Shown: positions 1 through 9,897 of the stretch, piece by piece
Layout: each line of letters begins with the position of its first letter
Numbering within the stretch: position 1 is the first letter of the stretch
Assembly (NCBI GenBank): GCA_943323545.2
Contig: CALPIE020000014.1
Location: forward strand, 1 to 32,860
Source: Bifidobacterium breve
GTDB lineage: Bacteria > Bacteroidota > Bacteroidia > Flavobacteriales > Flavobacteriaceae
Direction of reading: 5' to 3'
DNA length: 32,860 bases
The notes under the pieces: generated by a model
What the model was told of the DNA's origin: nothing
Databases searched by the model: none
What the model saw: only the letters and a program-made list of their open reading frames with translations
Translations under genes and position numbers: made by a program

Positions 1-4
1 AAAA

Positions 5-865
5 ATGGCAAACTTAAAGGAAATCCGTAATAGAATTACTTCCGTTTCATCTACGATGCAAATCACATCGGCTATGAAAATGGTTTCTGCTGCAAAGTTG
101 AAAAAAGCACAAGATGCAATTACAGCAATGCGACCTTATGCCGAAAAATTAACGGAATTATTACAAAATCTTTCTTCCACTCTTGATGGAGATGCTGGTG
201 GCGAATACACAAAACAACGTGAAATTAACAATGTTTTAGTGGTAGCCATTACATCGAACAGAGGTTTGTGTGGTGCTTTTAACACCAACGTCATCAAACA
301 AGCAAAAGTGGTAGCCGATTCTTACGAAGGTAAACAAGTAGACATTTTTGCTATCGGAAAAAAAGGGAATGATATTTTGAGAAAAACATACACTGTTGTT
401 GAAAACAGAAGCGATGTTTTTGATAATCTTACTTTTGATAATGTGTCTGAAATTGCTCAAACCTTAACCGATAAATTTCTTTCTGGCGATTACGACCGAA
501 TTGAAATCGTATATAATGAATTCAAAAATGCAGCGACACAAATTGTGAGAACACAACAATTTTTGCCATTAGCACCAATACAATCCGACGTTGTAGCTTC
601 AACTGGAGATTATATCTTCGAACCTTCAAAAGAAGAAATCGTTTTAACGTTGATTCCGAAATCATTAAAAACACAATTATACAAATCAATACGTGATTCA
701 TTTGCTTCAGAACACGGCGCTCGTATGACCGCTATGCACAAAGCAACCGATAACGCAACCGATTTAAGAGATCAGTTAAAATTAACATACAATAAAGCAC
801 GTCAAGCTGCAATTACTAATGAAATATTAGAGATTGTTGGTGGAGCTGAAGCTTTGAAAGGGTAA
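5..865 (+). CDS. atpG: ATP synthase F1 subunit gamma
   Basis: ORF 286 aa; N-terminus MANLKEIRNRITSVSSTMQITSAMKMVSAAKL and C-terminus ARQAAITNEILEIVGGAEAL are diagnostic of AtpG. Confidence 0.98.
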   Translation: MANLKEIRNRITSVSSTMQITSAMKMVSAAKLKKAQDAITAMRPYAEKLTELLQNLSSTLDGDAGGEYTKQREINNVLVVAITSNRGLCGAFNTNVIKQAKVVADSYEGKQVDIFAIGKKGNDILRKTYTVVENRSDVFDNLTFDNVSEIAQTLTDKFLSGDYDRIEIVYNEFKNAATQIVRTQQFLPLAPIQSDVVASTGDYIFEPSKEEIVLTLIPKSLKTQLYKSIRDSFASEHGARMTAMHKATDNATDLRDQLKLTYNKARQAAITNEILEIVGGAEALKG

Positions 866-887
866 TTATTTAATTCAAATAAATTAT

Positions 888-918
888 AAAGAGTCAACAA
901 TTGTTGACTCTTTTTTTT
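888..918 (+). terminator. Rho-independent terminator after atpG
   Basis: Perfect palindrome GAGTCAACAATTGTTGACTC (891-910) followed by a T-tract. Confidence 0.85.
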
Positions 919-941
919 GAACATGTAACCCCTAATAATTT

Positions 942-1820
942 TTATATTTTAATCCACTTAATAACTTCTGTCTTTTCTTCGGAGAAGACTTTTAAGTAAT
1001 AAATACCAGAGGATAAATTACTTACATTGATTTCTTCACTGGTTATTTGTAAATTCTCCTCTTTAAATATTTCTCCGTTGGCATTATACATAATATATTT
1101 TGTGATGTTTTTTTCTGAGGTCAAAAATAAAATGTCTTTGGTTGGATTTGGATATAGTTTGAAAGTTGAATTTACGGATTCATTAGTACCCATTCCTCCG
1201 GTAATAGTTAATTGAACCAATGGTCTATTAGAATTAACCAGCATGACTAAGGCATCAAGGCTGGTGCTTCCAACACGTGTTGCATTTGTAGTTGCATCTG
1301 TTGACCTTCCCCAGGTAATATCGGCTGTCGGTGTACTAGGTCTGTACCATTCAACAAAAATGACGATGTTAGAGGTTCCATTCCATGGAAAAGGAGTTGT
1401 AAAAGGCACTTGTTTCCATCCGGTACCCGTTGGAATACTATAAGAAGTAGAATTGAAAACTTGTGTAGCACCCACTATTTCTGTATTCCAAGCCGGCACG
1501 GGGCTGGTTGGCCAAACGTTATTTGTGGTATGTTTCAGAAGCACCCTGATCTGGGCATCGTTGAATGTATATTCCCCAGTACCCGATTTACTCCAAGCTA
1601 AACTGCTAATGACACCAGCCATACCACCGGCGGTAGTAATCTCTTGTGCCGTATAAAGAGACATCGTTCGGGAATATCGATTAACAGTTGTACTCGTTGA
1701 TAATAAGACATTTGTAGAGGCTGCACCCGTTGAAGTTCCTAAGGATACGGTTACTTGCGCTATCATCTGAGAATTAAAGGTAAGAAATCCCGCTAAAAAT
1801 AAGAGTAATGCTTTTCTCAT
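942..1820 (-). CDS. Secreted protein with C-terminal T9SS type A sorting domain
   Basis: Signal peptide (MRKALLLFLAGFLTFNSQMIAQ) and C-terminal FKLYPNPTKDILFL...GIYYLKVFSEEKTEVIKWIKI, typical T9SS type A. Confidence 0.9.
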   Translation of the reverse strand: MRKALLLFLAGFLTFNSQMIAQVTVSLGTSTGAASTNVLLSTSTTVNRYSRTMSLYTAQEITTAGGMAGVISSLAWSKSGTGEYTFNDAQIRVLLKHTTNNVWPTSPVPAWNTEIVGATQVFNSTSYSIPTGTGWKQVPFTTPFPWNGTSNIVIFVEWYRPSTPTADITWGRSTDATTNATRVGSTSLDALVMLVNSNRPLVQLTITGGMGTNESVNSTFKLYPNPTKDILFLTSEKNITKYIMYNANGEIFKEENLQITSEEINVSNLSSGIYYLKVFSEEKTEVIKWIKI

Positions 1821-1939
1821 GGTTTTTAGGTATCTAGTTTATAATTGTTGTTTGTTAAAAGTAATCAAAAAACGAATTCAAGTAATAAAAAAGAAACAAA
1901 ATCGTTGGCTTCTTTTTTTTATCTTTATATCAAAAAAAA

Positions 1940-2377
1940 GTGATAATCAAAGTGTTTACTGAAATTGACAAGATGCTAACGCAGATAAAGTTGGTGCAAC
2001 AATTGTATCCTAAAATCACAGTAGAAAAATATCAATCCTATCTAGAAGAAATGATTCCGCACAATTATAAGCAAATCGCTGTTTTTGAAAACACTACTTG
2101 TATTGGATTAACCGGAATCTGGATAGGAACAAAACTATGGTCGGGCAAATACATCGAAATCGATAATTTTATTGTGCATTCCGATCATCGAAAAAAAGGA
2201 GTCGGCAAAATGATGACTGATTATGTCGACAATTTAGCAAAAGAAAAAAATTGCACGATGATTGTACTCGATGCTTTCGCTGGGAATTTCAAAGCACATC
2301 GTTTCTATTACAATCAAGGGTTTTCGCCAAAAGGATTTCACTTTGTGAAAATTCTCAATGAAGAAGGATTAACTTAA
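1940..2377 (+). CDS. GNAT family N-acetyltransferase
   Basis: IDNFIVHSDHRKKGVGKMMTDYV matches the GNAT acetyl-CoA binding motif; GTG start, in-frame ATG at 1972 is an alternative. Confidence 0.85.
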   Translation: MIIKVFTEIDKMLTQIKLVQQLYPKITVEKYQSYLEEMIPHNYKQIAVFENTTCIGLTGIWIGTKLWSGKYIEIDNFIVHSDHRKKGVGKMMTDYVDNLAKEKNCTMIVLDAFAGNFKAHRFYYNQGFSPKGFHFVKILNEEGLT

Positions 2378-2387
2378 TTTTGCAATC

Positions 2388-2867
2388 ATGAACTATTTTT
2401 CAAAATTGGTTTTCGTTTTAATGGTCGTGATAGCCAGTAGTTGCTCTTCTAAAAAGTCAATTTCAACCGAATTACCTCAAGCTATAGAAGAAGTTTATTT
2501 TCAAAAATGGATTGGCGGACATGAGTTATCAGGAAGTGGAGTAGATTTCCATCTTAAATTTAAAAATCCGTTACCAATTAATACTTCACTTGTTAAATTA
2601 TTTTTTCAAAATAAAACAGCTTTTTTCGAAAAAGAAAATGAAACTACTTTTACAGCAAAATTTTATTCAAAATCCAATATAATTAAAGTTAGTGATAGTA
2701 TGAAAACGGTTACTAATAAAAGAGAAAATGAAGCTTTCCCATTCCGTTTAAACCCAACAGAAGCGATTCTCGAGTTCAATAATAAAAACAAAATAGTACA
2801 TTTAAAAATTGTAAATATTAAAGAAAAAGAACTTCTTGCATATCCGTCTGCAGGACCAAGAAATTAG
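2388..2867 (+). CDS. Hypothetical lipoprotein
   Basis: Signal peptide with lipobox (VIASSC); no recognised domain. Confidence 0.7.
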   Translation: MNYFSKLVFVLMVVIASSCSSKKSISTELPQAIEEVYFQKWIGGHELSGSGVDFHLKFKNPLPINTSLVKLFFQNKTAFFEKENETTFTAKFYSKSNIIKVSDSMKTVTNKRENEAFPFRLNPTEAILEFNNKNKIVHLKIVNIKEKELLAYPSAGPRN

Positions 2868-2896
2868 TTATTTTTGCTTAAAACCAATATGCCACT

Positions 2897-4363
2897 TTGA
2901 GTTTATATAAAAACCTTTTTAAACAAACGCTTATTTACGGACTGGCAACAGTTTTACCGAGAATAATAAGTTTTTTGCTCAACCCCTTGTTTGTTATTTA
3001 TTTGAAAGATAAAAGCGAAATGGGGGAAGTATCGGTAATTTTCTCCTATTTGGTTTTCTTCAATGTTATTTTGTCTTATGGAATGGAAACAGCTTTTTTT
3101 AGATTTTACAATAAAGAAGAAAATAAGAAAAGCGTAATTTCTACGACAACAATTTCTATTTTTTGGTCTTCAATTGGATTTTTATTTCTTGCCTTATTTT
3201 TTAGAAAATCATTCGCAAATTGGTCTGAAATAAATGTAGAATATGTTACGTATACTATTTGGATTTTGACTCTTGATGCATTAGCAATTGTTCCATTTTC
3301 TAAGTTACGAGCCGAGAAAAAACCAATTAAATATGCCACTATTAAAATGGCAAATGTTTTAATTTACTTATTGTTGAACGTTTTCTTTTTGGCAGTATTA
3401 CCTAAAATAGTGATTAATAATCCACAGGGTATTTTAAGTATAATTTACTATGAAAACTTTCAAATAGGTTATATTTTCATTTCAAATCTTATAGCAAGTT
3501 TGATTACATTTTTATTAATAATCCCAAATTATATAAATATAACTTGGAAATTTGATTACCTCCTTTGGAAAAAAATGTTGAAATATGGCATACCTATTTT
3601 AATTGCCGGAATTGCTTTTGCTATCAATGAACATTTTGATAAAATTTTATTAGATTGGTTACATGTATCTAAATCAGATATTGGGGCATATGCTGCTTGT
3701 TACAAAATAGGAATGTTTATGGTTTTATTCAGAACCGCCTATACTTTAGGAATTGAGCCTTTTTTCTTTAGTCATGCTGCTAATGAAAACGCTCCTCAAA
3801 CCTATGCCACAATTACCAAATATTTTGTTATTTTCGGATCGTTTATTTGTCTTTTTGTAATTGCTTTTATCGATATATTAAAACTTCCGTTAGTACCAAA
3901 AAAAGAATATTGGGACGCTATAAAAGTAGTACCTCTAATTGTTTTGGCTAACTTTTTTCTAGGCATTTATACCAATTTATCAGTATGGTATAAATTAATT
4001 GATAAAACAAAAATAGGCGCATATATTTCTATAATTGGAGCAATAGTTACTTTGGTTTTAAATTACTTGTTAATTCCAACCATGAGTTATTACGGTTCTG
4101 CAATTGCAACTATAGCAGCCTATGGGAGTATGATGATTATTTCTTATAAAATGGGACAAAAAAGTTATCCAATTCCTTATGATATGAATAAGATATTTAG
4201 TTATCTTGGACTCACAATAGTTTTTTCGGCAGTGTCGTTTTATATTCCATCAATACGTGAAAATTATTATGTCAAAATACTCTTATTAAGCGTATTTTTA
4301 TATTTCATTTATTACAGTGAAAAGGAAACTTTATCAAGAATCATAAAAAGAAAAGCAAAATAA
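2897..4363 (+). CDS. Polysaccharide biosynthesis protein / Wzx-like flippase (MATE/MOP superfamily)
   Basis: 488 aa polytopic membrane protein; TTG start [31 protein letters not shown] typical of oligosaccharide flippases. Confidence 0.88.
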   Translation: MSLYKNLFKQTLIYGLATVLPRIISFLLNPLFVIYLKDKSEMGEVSVIFSYLVFFNVILSYGMETAFFRFYNKEENKKSVISTTTISIFWSSIGFLFLALFFRKSFANWSEINVEYVTYTIWILTLDALAIVPFSKLRAEKKPIKYATIKMANVLIYLLLNVFFLAVLPKIVINNPQGILSIIYYENFQIGYIFISNLIASLITFLLIIPNYINITWKFDYLLWKKMLKYGIPILIAGIAFAINEHFDKILLDWLHVSKSDIGAYAACYKIGMFMVLFRTAYTLGIEPFFFSHAANENAPQTYATITKYFVIFGSFICLFVIAFIDILKLPLVPKKEYWDAIKVVPLIVLANFFLGIYTNLSVWYKLIDKTKIGAYISIIGAIVTLVLNYLLIPTMSYYGSAIATIAAYGSMMIISYKMGQKSYPIPYDMNKIFSYLGLTIVFSAVSFYIPSIRENYYVKILLLSVFLYFIYYSEKETLSRIIKRKAK

Positions 4364-4797
4364 TGATCATTAAAATCATCAACAAATCACAACACGATTT
4401 ACCCAATTACGAGACCATTGCCTCAGCAGGAATGGATTTACGAGCAAATTTATCTCAACCAATAACTATTAAATCGTTAGAACGAACTATAGTAAAAACT
4501 GGACTTTTTATTGAACTTCCAATAGGCTATGAAGCACAAGTTCGCCCGCGTAGTGGATTGGCCGCCAAAAAAGGAATCACAGTTCTTAATTCTCCCGGAA
4601 CTGTAGATGCCGATTATCGTGGTGAAATTGGAGTAATTTTAGTAAATTTATCGAATGAAGATTTTGTAATCGAAAATGGAGAACGAATTGCCCAATTAAT
4701 CATTGCCAAACACGAACGCGCCGAGTGGGTTGAAGTTTCTGAATTGTCTGAAACATCCCGAGGTGAAGGTGGTTTTGGAAGTACAGGAGTGAAATAA
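4363..4797 (+). CDS. dut: dUTP diphosphatase
   Basis: [46 protein letters not shown] and [10 protein letters not shown] dUTPase motifs; TAATG overlap with upstream gene. Confidence 0.98.
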   Translation: MIIKIINKSQHDLPNYETIASAGMDLRANLSQPITIKSLERTIVKTGLFIELPIGYEAQVRPRSGLAAKKGITVLNSPGTVDADYRGEIGVILVNLSNEDFVIENGERIAQLIIAKHERAEWVEVSELSETSRGEGGFGSTGVK

Positions 4798-4889
4798 TTT
4801 GAAGTGTTCGGTAAGAGTAAGCAATTAAAAGTAAAACATAGCGAACCCTGCGTAAAACCTTTGCGCACTTTGCGGTTAAAAAACAAAAA

Positions 4890-5900
4890 ATGAAAATAAT
4901 AGTCCCAATGGCAGGTAGAGGTTCTCGCCTTCGTCCACATACTTTAACTATTCCAAAACCACTAATTCCCATTGCTGGCAAACCAATAGTACATCGATTG
5001 GTTGAAGATATTGCAGGAGTATTAAATCAAGAAATTGAGGAAGTCGCTTTTATCATTCACGAAAGTTTTGGCAAAAAAGTAGAAGAAGATCTAATTGCTA
5101 TAGCCCAAAAATTAGGCGCAAAAGGAACAATATATTACCAAAATGAAGCGTTAGGTACCGGACATGCTATTATGTGCGCCAAAGATTCTTTAAGCGGTTC
5201 TGCGGTTATTGCTTATGCCGATACATTAATTCGTGCCGATTTTGATTTGGATACAACAGCCGATAGTGTTATTTGGGTAAAACAAGTTGATCAACCAGAA
5301 GCTTTTGGAGTTATCAACCTTAATGAGGAAAATGAAATTATAGAATTGGTTGAGAAGCCAAAGGAGTTTGTTTCAGACTTAGCAGTAATCGGAATATATT
5401 ATTTTAAGGATATTGCCGTTTTAAAAGAGGAATTACAGTCTGTTTTAGATAACAACATTATTCACGGTGGCGAATATCAAATTAATGACGGAATTAAGCA
5501 AATGATGGCGAAAGGAATGAAATTCGTCCCTGGAAAAGTCGATGAATGGATGGATTGTGGTAATAAAAATGTTACTGTCGATACCAATTCAAGAATGCTA
5601 GGTTTTCTTCATAACGATGGCGAACATTTAATTGATTATGATGTGAAACAAGAGAACGCAACGATTATTCCGCCTTGTTACATTGGTGAAGATGTCGTGC
5701 TAATTAATGCTACAGTGGGTCCAAATGTATCATTAGGAAAAGGTTGTCACATTATCGATAGCACTATAAAAAACAGTTTAGTTCAAACCCATGCACATAT
5801 TAAAAATGCTAATTTAGACAACGCTATGATAGGAAATCATGCTAGTTTTGATGGTAATTTTACAAGCATTAGTATTGGAGATTTTTCAGTATTAGAATAG
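4890..5900 (+). CDS. Sugar phosphate nucleotidyltransferase (NDP-sugar pyrophosphorylase)
   Basis: MKIIVPMAGRGSRLRPHTLTIPKPLIPIAGKPIV signature and C-terminal left-handed beta-helix-like region. Confidence 0.92.
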   Translation: MKIIVPMAGRGSRLRPHTLTIPKPLIPIAGKPIVHRLVEDIAGVLNQEIEEVAFIIHESFGKKVEEDLIAIAQKLGAKGTIYYQNEALGTGHAIMCAKDSLSGSAVIAYADTLIRADFDLDTTADSVIWVKQVDQPEAFGVINLNEENEIIELVEKPKEFVSDLAVIGIYYFKDIAVLKEELQSVLDNNIIHGGEYQINDGIKQMMAKGMKFVPGKVDEWMDCGNKNVTVDTNSRMLGFLHNDGEHLIDYDVKQENATIIPPCYIGEDVVLINATVGPNVSLGKGCHIIDSTIKNSLVQTHAHIKNANLDNAMIGNHASFDGNFTSISIGDFSVLE

Positions 5901-5908
5901 TAAATAGA

Positions 5909-7258
5909 ATGAAAAAAATAGTATTAGTTTTTATTTTATTGGGATTTTTTAGTTCTCCTATGTTATTGTTAGGTCAAACAGAGCCTGAACAAGTAGCATT
6001 AGATACCGATGAATTTCAAAATCATTTTTACGAATCTCTAAAACAAAAAGGGATGGAAAATTATGATAGAGCAATAGAATCACTAGAGAAATGTCTTCAA
6101 ATCCAACCTAAAAACGCCTTGTTATTTTTTGAATTAGGGAAGAACTATTTATCTTTAAAAAAATACAAGGATGCCTATGATAACTTTGAAAAAGCAACTA
6201 AAATTGACCCAAAAAACCGTTGGGCATTTGTAGGAATGTATGATGTGTGTTATGATACTCAAGATTATAACCAAGCCATTATAATTGTGCAAAAGCTAAT
6301 TGAATTTAAAGAATTGTATAAAGAAGATTTGGCTTCTCTCTTTATGAATACCCAACAATTTGACAAAGCTTTAGATTTGATAAATGAATTAAATCAAACA
6401 GTAGGGAAGTCTGAAAAACGTGAATTATATAAGGCTCAAATTTTACAGGATGCCAAATATCAAGGTCCAGAAAAAAATAATTTATTAGAACAAATCAGGA
6501 AAAATCCAAAAGAAGAATCTAATTATATTTCATTGATTTACATGTATTCTCAAAGTAATCAGGAAGAAAAAGCAATGGAAATTGCTAAGAAACTAGAGAC
6601 CGAAATACCGACTTCCGATTGGGCTCAAGTAAGTTTATTCAAATTTCATTTGAACAATAATGATGGCGAAAAAGCAATTAAAGCAATGAATACTGTTTTA
6701 GGAAGTTCTAAAATTGATCGAAAAGTCAAACATCGAATTTTTAATGAATTTTTAATTTTTAGTAAAAACGATGTTAAATACGAAGTTGCTTTAGATAAGG
6801 CAATAAGTTATTTTGCTTCAGATAAAGAAGTAAAAGTCGCTAAAGAAATAGGTAAGTTTTATACAAATAAAAAAGAGTGGGACAAAGCTATTAAGTATTT
6901 CGAAATGCATCTAAAATCAGCAAACGACGACTATGAAACAGCAATACTTTTATTAGAAGCTTATTCCCAAAAAGGTCAATTTGATAAAGTAGTATCAACT
7001 GCAGACAATTGGTTACAGTTATTTCCTTCACAACCGCAATTTTATTATTATGCTGGATTAGGTTATAATCAATCCAAAAACTTTAAAAAAGCTAAAGAAA
7101 ATCTTGAACTTGGAATGGATAATTTAGTTGATGATATAGACCTTGAGATCAAAATATACCTCCAATTGAGCTCAGCTTACAATGGATTAGGCGATTTGAA
7201 AAAGAAAGAATTCTATTTCTCCAAAGCAAATGAATTAGTAAAAAAACAAAAAAAATAA
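5909..7258 (+). CDS. Tetratricopeptide repeat protein (exported)
   Basis: Signal peptide; repeated TPR units such as ALLFFELGKNYLSLKKYKDAYDNFEKATKIDP. Confidence 0.88.
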   Translation: MKKIVLVFILLGFFSSPMLLLGQTEPEQVALDTDEFQNHFYESLKQKGMENYDRAIESLEKCLQIQPKNALLFFELGKNYLSLKKYKDAYDNFEKATKIDPKNRWAFVGMYDVCYDTQDYNQAIIIVQKLIEFKELYKEDLASLFMNTQQFDKALDLINELNQTVGKSEKRELYKAQILQDAKYQGPEKNNLLEQIRKNPKEESNYISLIYMYSQSNQEEKAMEIAKKLETEIPTSDWAQVSLFKFHLNNNDGEKAIKAMNTVLGSSKIDRKVKHRIFNEFLIFSKNDVKYEVALDKAISYFASDKEVKVAKEIGKFYTNKKEWDKAIKYFEMHLKSANDDYETAILLLEAYSQKGQFDKVVSTADNWLQLFPSQPQFYYYAGLGYNQSKNFKKAKENLELGMDNLVDDIDLEIKIYLQLSSAYNGLGDLKKKEFYFSKANELVKKQKK

Positions 7259-7277
7259 TATTTAGATTTATCCAATA

Positions 7278-8066
7278 ATGAAAAAATGCATTTTTTTATT
7301 TTTTATTTGCTTCATCAGTTCTCTTATGATTGTATCTTGTAAATCTAAAGCAGCTATTCTTGAGGGAAATGCTAGCAATACATTAACTTCAGATAAAATA
7401 ATTGAAAATCATTACAACAATAAAACCGACTTTTCTACATTATATATAAAAGCAAATGCGAAATACAAAGACGAAAAGCAATCTCAAAGCGTCACTGCGG
7501 AAATAAAAATTAAAAAAAACGAGAAAATCTTAATTAGTATTCGTTTTATAGGAATAACAATGGCAAAAGCTATGATTACACCTGACGAAGTAAAATATTA
7601 TGACAAAATAAACAACAAATATTTTGAGGGGGATTATTCTGGATTAAGTAAATGGTTAGGTACAGATTTAGATTTTGATAAGGTTCAAAATTTATTAACA
7701 GGGAAAGCATTAGACGATTTACACAAATTAAACTATTTAGTTTCTATAATTAATAAAATGTATAAATTAGAAGACAATAGTGATGTAAATAATAGTAAAT
7801 CATTCTTTTTTGAAGCAGACAATTTCTTAATTAAACAACAAGAAATAAATCAACCTAATTCAGGAAGAGCTTTGCATATTGTGTATCCAGAATATAAAAA
7901 ATATGACGATATGATTTTACCATTATCCTTTGAAATAGATACAGTTAATAAAAACAACAAAGCCAATATTAATATAGAATATAAAAATGTTTCCTTTAAT
8001 GAAGAACTTTCCTTTCCTTATAGTGTGCCAGAGGGTTTTGAAAGAATAGTTATAGAAAAGTTATAA
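7278..8066 (+). CDS. DUF4292-type lipoprotein
   Basis: Lipobox (SLMIVSC); KIKKNEKILISIRFIGITMAKAMITPDEVKYYDKINNKYFEGDYSGL resembles the DUF4292 family of Flavobacteria. Confidence 0.75.
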   Translation: MKKCIFLFFICFISSLMIVSCKSKAAILEGNASNTLTSDKIIENHYNNKTDFSTLYIKANAKYKDEKQSQSVTAEIKIKKNEKILISIRFIGITMAKAMITPDEVKYYDKINNKYFEGDYSGLSKWLGTDLDFDKVQNLLTGKALDDLHKLNYLVSIINKMYKLEDNSDVNNSKSFFFEADNFLIKQQEINQPNSGRALHIVYPEYKKYDDMILPLSFEIDTVNKNNKANINIEYKNVSFNEELSFPYSVPEGFERIVIEKL

Positions 8067-8070
8067 AACC

Positions 8071-9327
8071 ATGCAAAAACTAATTTACACCTTTTTATTC
8101 ATTTGTTTATCTACAACTGTTTGGAGTCAACAAACACAAGAAGAATTAGAACAGAAAAAAGCCAAAATTCAAGAAGAAATTCGAGAAAAAGAAATGTTGC
8201 TACAAGATGTTAAAAAGAAAGAAAAATCGGTAGTTAAATTACTCCAAATTCAAAAAGATAAAATCGGATTGAAACAAAAACTAATCTTTACTACCGAAAA
8301 ACAAACCAAGTTATTAAGCAATGATATGTATATCAATCAAGTGAAAATTAATCACTTAAAAAAAGAACTTGTCGATCTTAAAGAAGATTACTCAGATATG
8401 ATTGTTAAGTCATATAAAAGTCGATCAACTCAAAGCAGAGCCATGTTTGTTTTATCTTCCGAAAATTTTCTCCAAGCCTATAAAAGATTGCAATATATGA
8501 AGCAATATTCTAGTTATAGAAAAATGCAAGGGGAAGAAATTAAAAGTAAAACAGTTTCATTATCGGATTATAATGAAAAATTAAATGGTCAAAAAACAGA
8601 AAAGCAAAAACTTATTGAAGAACAAGAAAAACAAAAAAAGGATCTTGAAAAAGAAAAATTAGAGCAAGAAAAAATTGTCAACAGTTTAAAGAAAGACAAA
8701 AAACAAATTGCAGCCGAAATTAAAAAGAAACAACAAGAGTCAAATAAAATCGATGCACAAATTCAAAAATTAATTCGTGATGCCATTGCCGAAGCCAACA
8801 GAAAAACAGCAGCCGCTAGCGCTAAAGCAAACCCCAAAACCACCACGGCAGCTGAAACAAAAGCTGTTGAATCTTCAACAAAAATAGTATTAACTCCCGA
8901 AGGTCAATTATTAGCCAACAATTTTAAAGCAAATAAAGGACAATTGCCTTGGCCAGTAGAAAAAGGTTTTGTGTCTTTGGGCTACGGAAATCAAGCACAT
9001 CCCGTATATAAAACATTAGTAATTCACAATAGTGGTGTCGAAATTACTACCGATGCAGGTTCAAATGCACGTGCAGTTTATAATGGAGAAGTAACCAAAG
9101 TAATTGTAATTTCTCCTTTAAACAAAGCAATTTGTGTGCAGCATGGAGATTATTTTACCATCTATCAAAACTTGAGTAGTGTAAATGTAAGTGCGGGAGA
9201 CAAAGTATCTACCAAACAAGTTTTAGGAAAAATTAGAACCAACGGTGAAGGGAAAACAGTATTGAAATTCTTAATATCTCAAAATACAACCTACGCCAAT
9301 CCGCAAACTTGGATAAGCAGAATGTAA
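8071..9327 (+). CDS. EnvC-like murein hydrolase activator with coiled coil and degenerate LytM/M23 domain
   Basis: Signal peptide, long coiled coil, C-terminal LytM-like fold sequence (GVEITTDAGSNARAVYNGEVTKV...YFTIYQNLSSVNVSAGDKVSTKQVLGKI). Confidence 0.9.
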   Translation: MQKLIYTFLFICLSTTVWSQQTQEELEQKKAKIQEEIREKEMLLQDVKKKEKSVVKLLQIQKDKIGLKQKLIFTTEKQTKLLSNDMYINQVKINHLKKELVDLKEDYSDMIVKSYKSRSTQSRAMFVLSSENFLQAYKRLQYMKQYSSYRKMQGEEIKSKTVSLSDYNEKLNGQKTEKQKLIEEQEKQKKDLEKEKLEQEKIVNSLKKDKKQIAAEIKKKQQESNKIDAQIQKLIRDAIAEANRKTAAASAKANPKTTTAAETKAVESSTKIVLTPEGQLLANNFKANKGQLPWPVEKGFVSLGYGNQAHPVYKTLVIHNSGVEITTDAGSNARAVYNGEVTKVIVISPLNKAICVQHGDYFTIYQNLSSVNVSAGDKVSTKQVLGKIRTNGEGKTVLKFLISQNTTYANPQTWISRM

Positions 9328-9360
9328 AAAAATGTCCGCAATTTAGCGGACATTTTTTTT
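9326..9360. terminator. Bidirectional terminator between convergent genes
   Basis: AATGTCCGC-aattta-GCGGACATT stem (9331-9354) flanked by A-tract and T-tract. Confidence 0.88.
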
Positions 9361-9868
9361 ATAGAAACAATGCTTTTAACTCAGTAGCATCATGCGGATT
9401 CATTTTTCCCGCAAGCACCAAACTCAATTGTTTTCTTCGTAAAGCCGCATCATATCGTGATTTTTCTTCTTCCGTTTGTGGGTCAATTTGCGGTACTTCT
9501 ACTGGGTTACCCGTTTCATCAACAGCAACAAAAGTATAAATAGCTTCATTGGCTTTAGAACGAATACCCGATTCTCTATCTTCAATCCAAACATCTAAGA
9601 AAATTTCCATAGAAGTTCTAAATGCCCTTGACACCTTTGCTTCAACGGTAACAACACTACCTAAAGGAATCGAACGATTAAAAGCTACATGATTTACCGA
9701 TGCTGTTACAGTAATTCGTCTTGAATGTCTTCGCGCCGAAATACTAGCTGCTCTGTCCATTCGCGCTAATAATTCTCCACCAAAAAGATTATTTAATGGG
9801 TTAGTTTCGCTTGGCAGAACCAAATCGGTAAGTATCGTCAAGGAATCGATAGGATGTTTCGGAGTCAT
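9359..9868 (-). CDS. Acyl-CoA thioesterase (hotdog fold)
   Basis: LVLPSETNPLNNLFGGELLARMDRAASISARRHSRR and VNHVAFNRSIPLGSVVTVEAKV motifs. Confidence 0.93.
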   Translation of the reverse strand: MTPKHPIDSLTILTDLVLPSETNPLNNLFGGELLARMDRAASISARRHSRRITVTASVNHVAFNRSIPLGSVVTVEAKVSRAFRTSMEIFLDVWIEDRESGIRSKANEAIYTFVAVDETGNPVEVPQIDPQTEEEKSRYDAALRRKQLSLVLAGKMNPHDATELKALFL

Positions 9869-9897
9869 AGTTTTTTTTGCAAAGATATTTATTTTTA

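Noticed and set aside
1027-1656. Several small ORFs overlapping the T9SS protein gene
   Set aside because: Shadow ORFs; the minus-strand reading has signal peptide and T9SS sorting domain
9309-9539. 76-aa plus-strand ORF
   Set aside because: Runs through the terminator hairpin and antisense to the thioesterase gene
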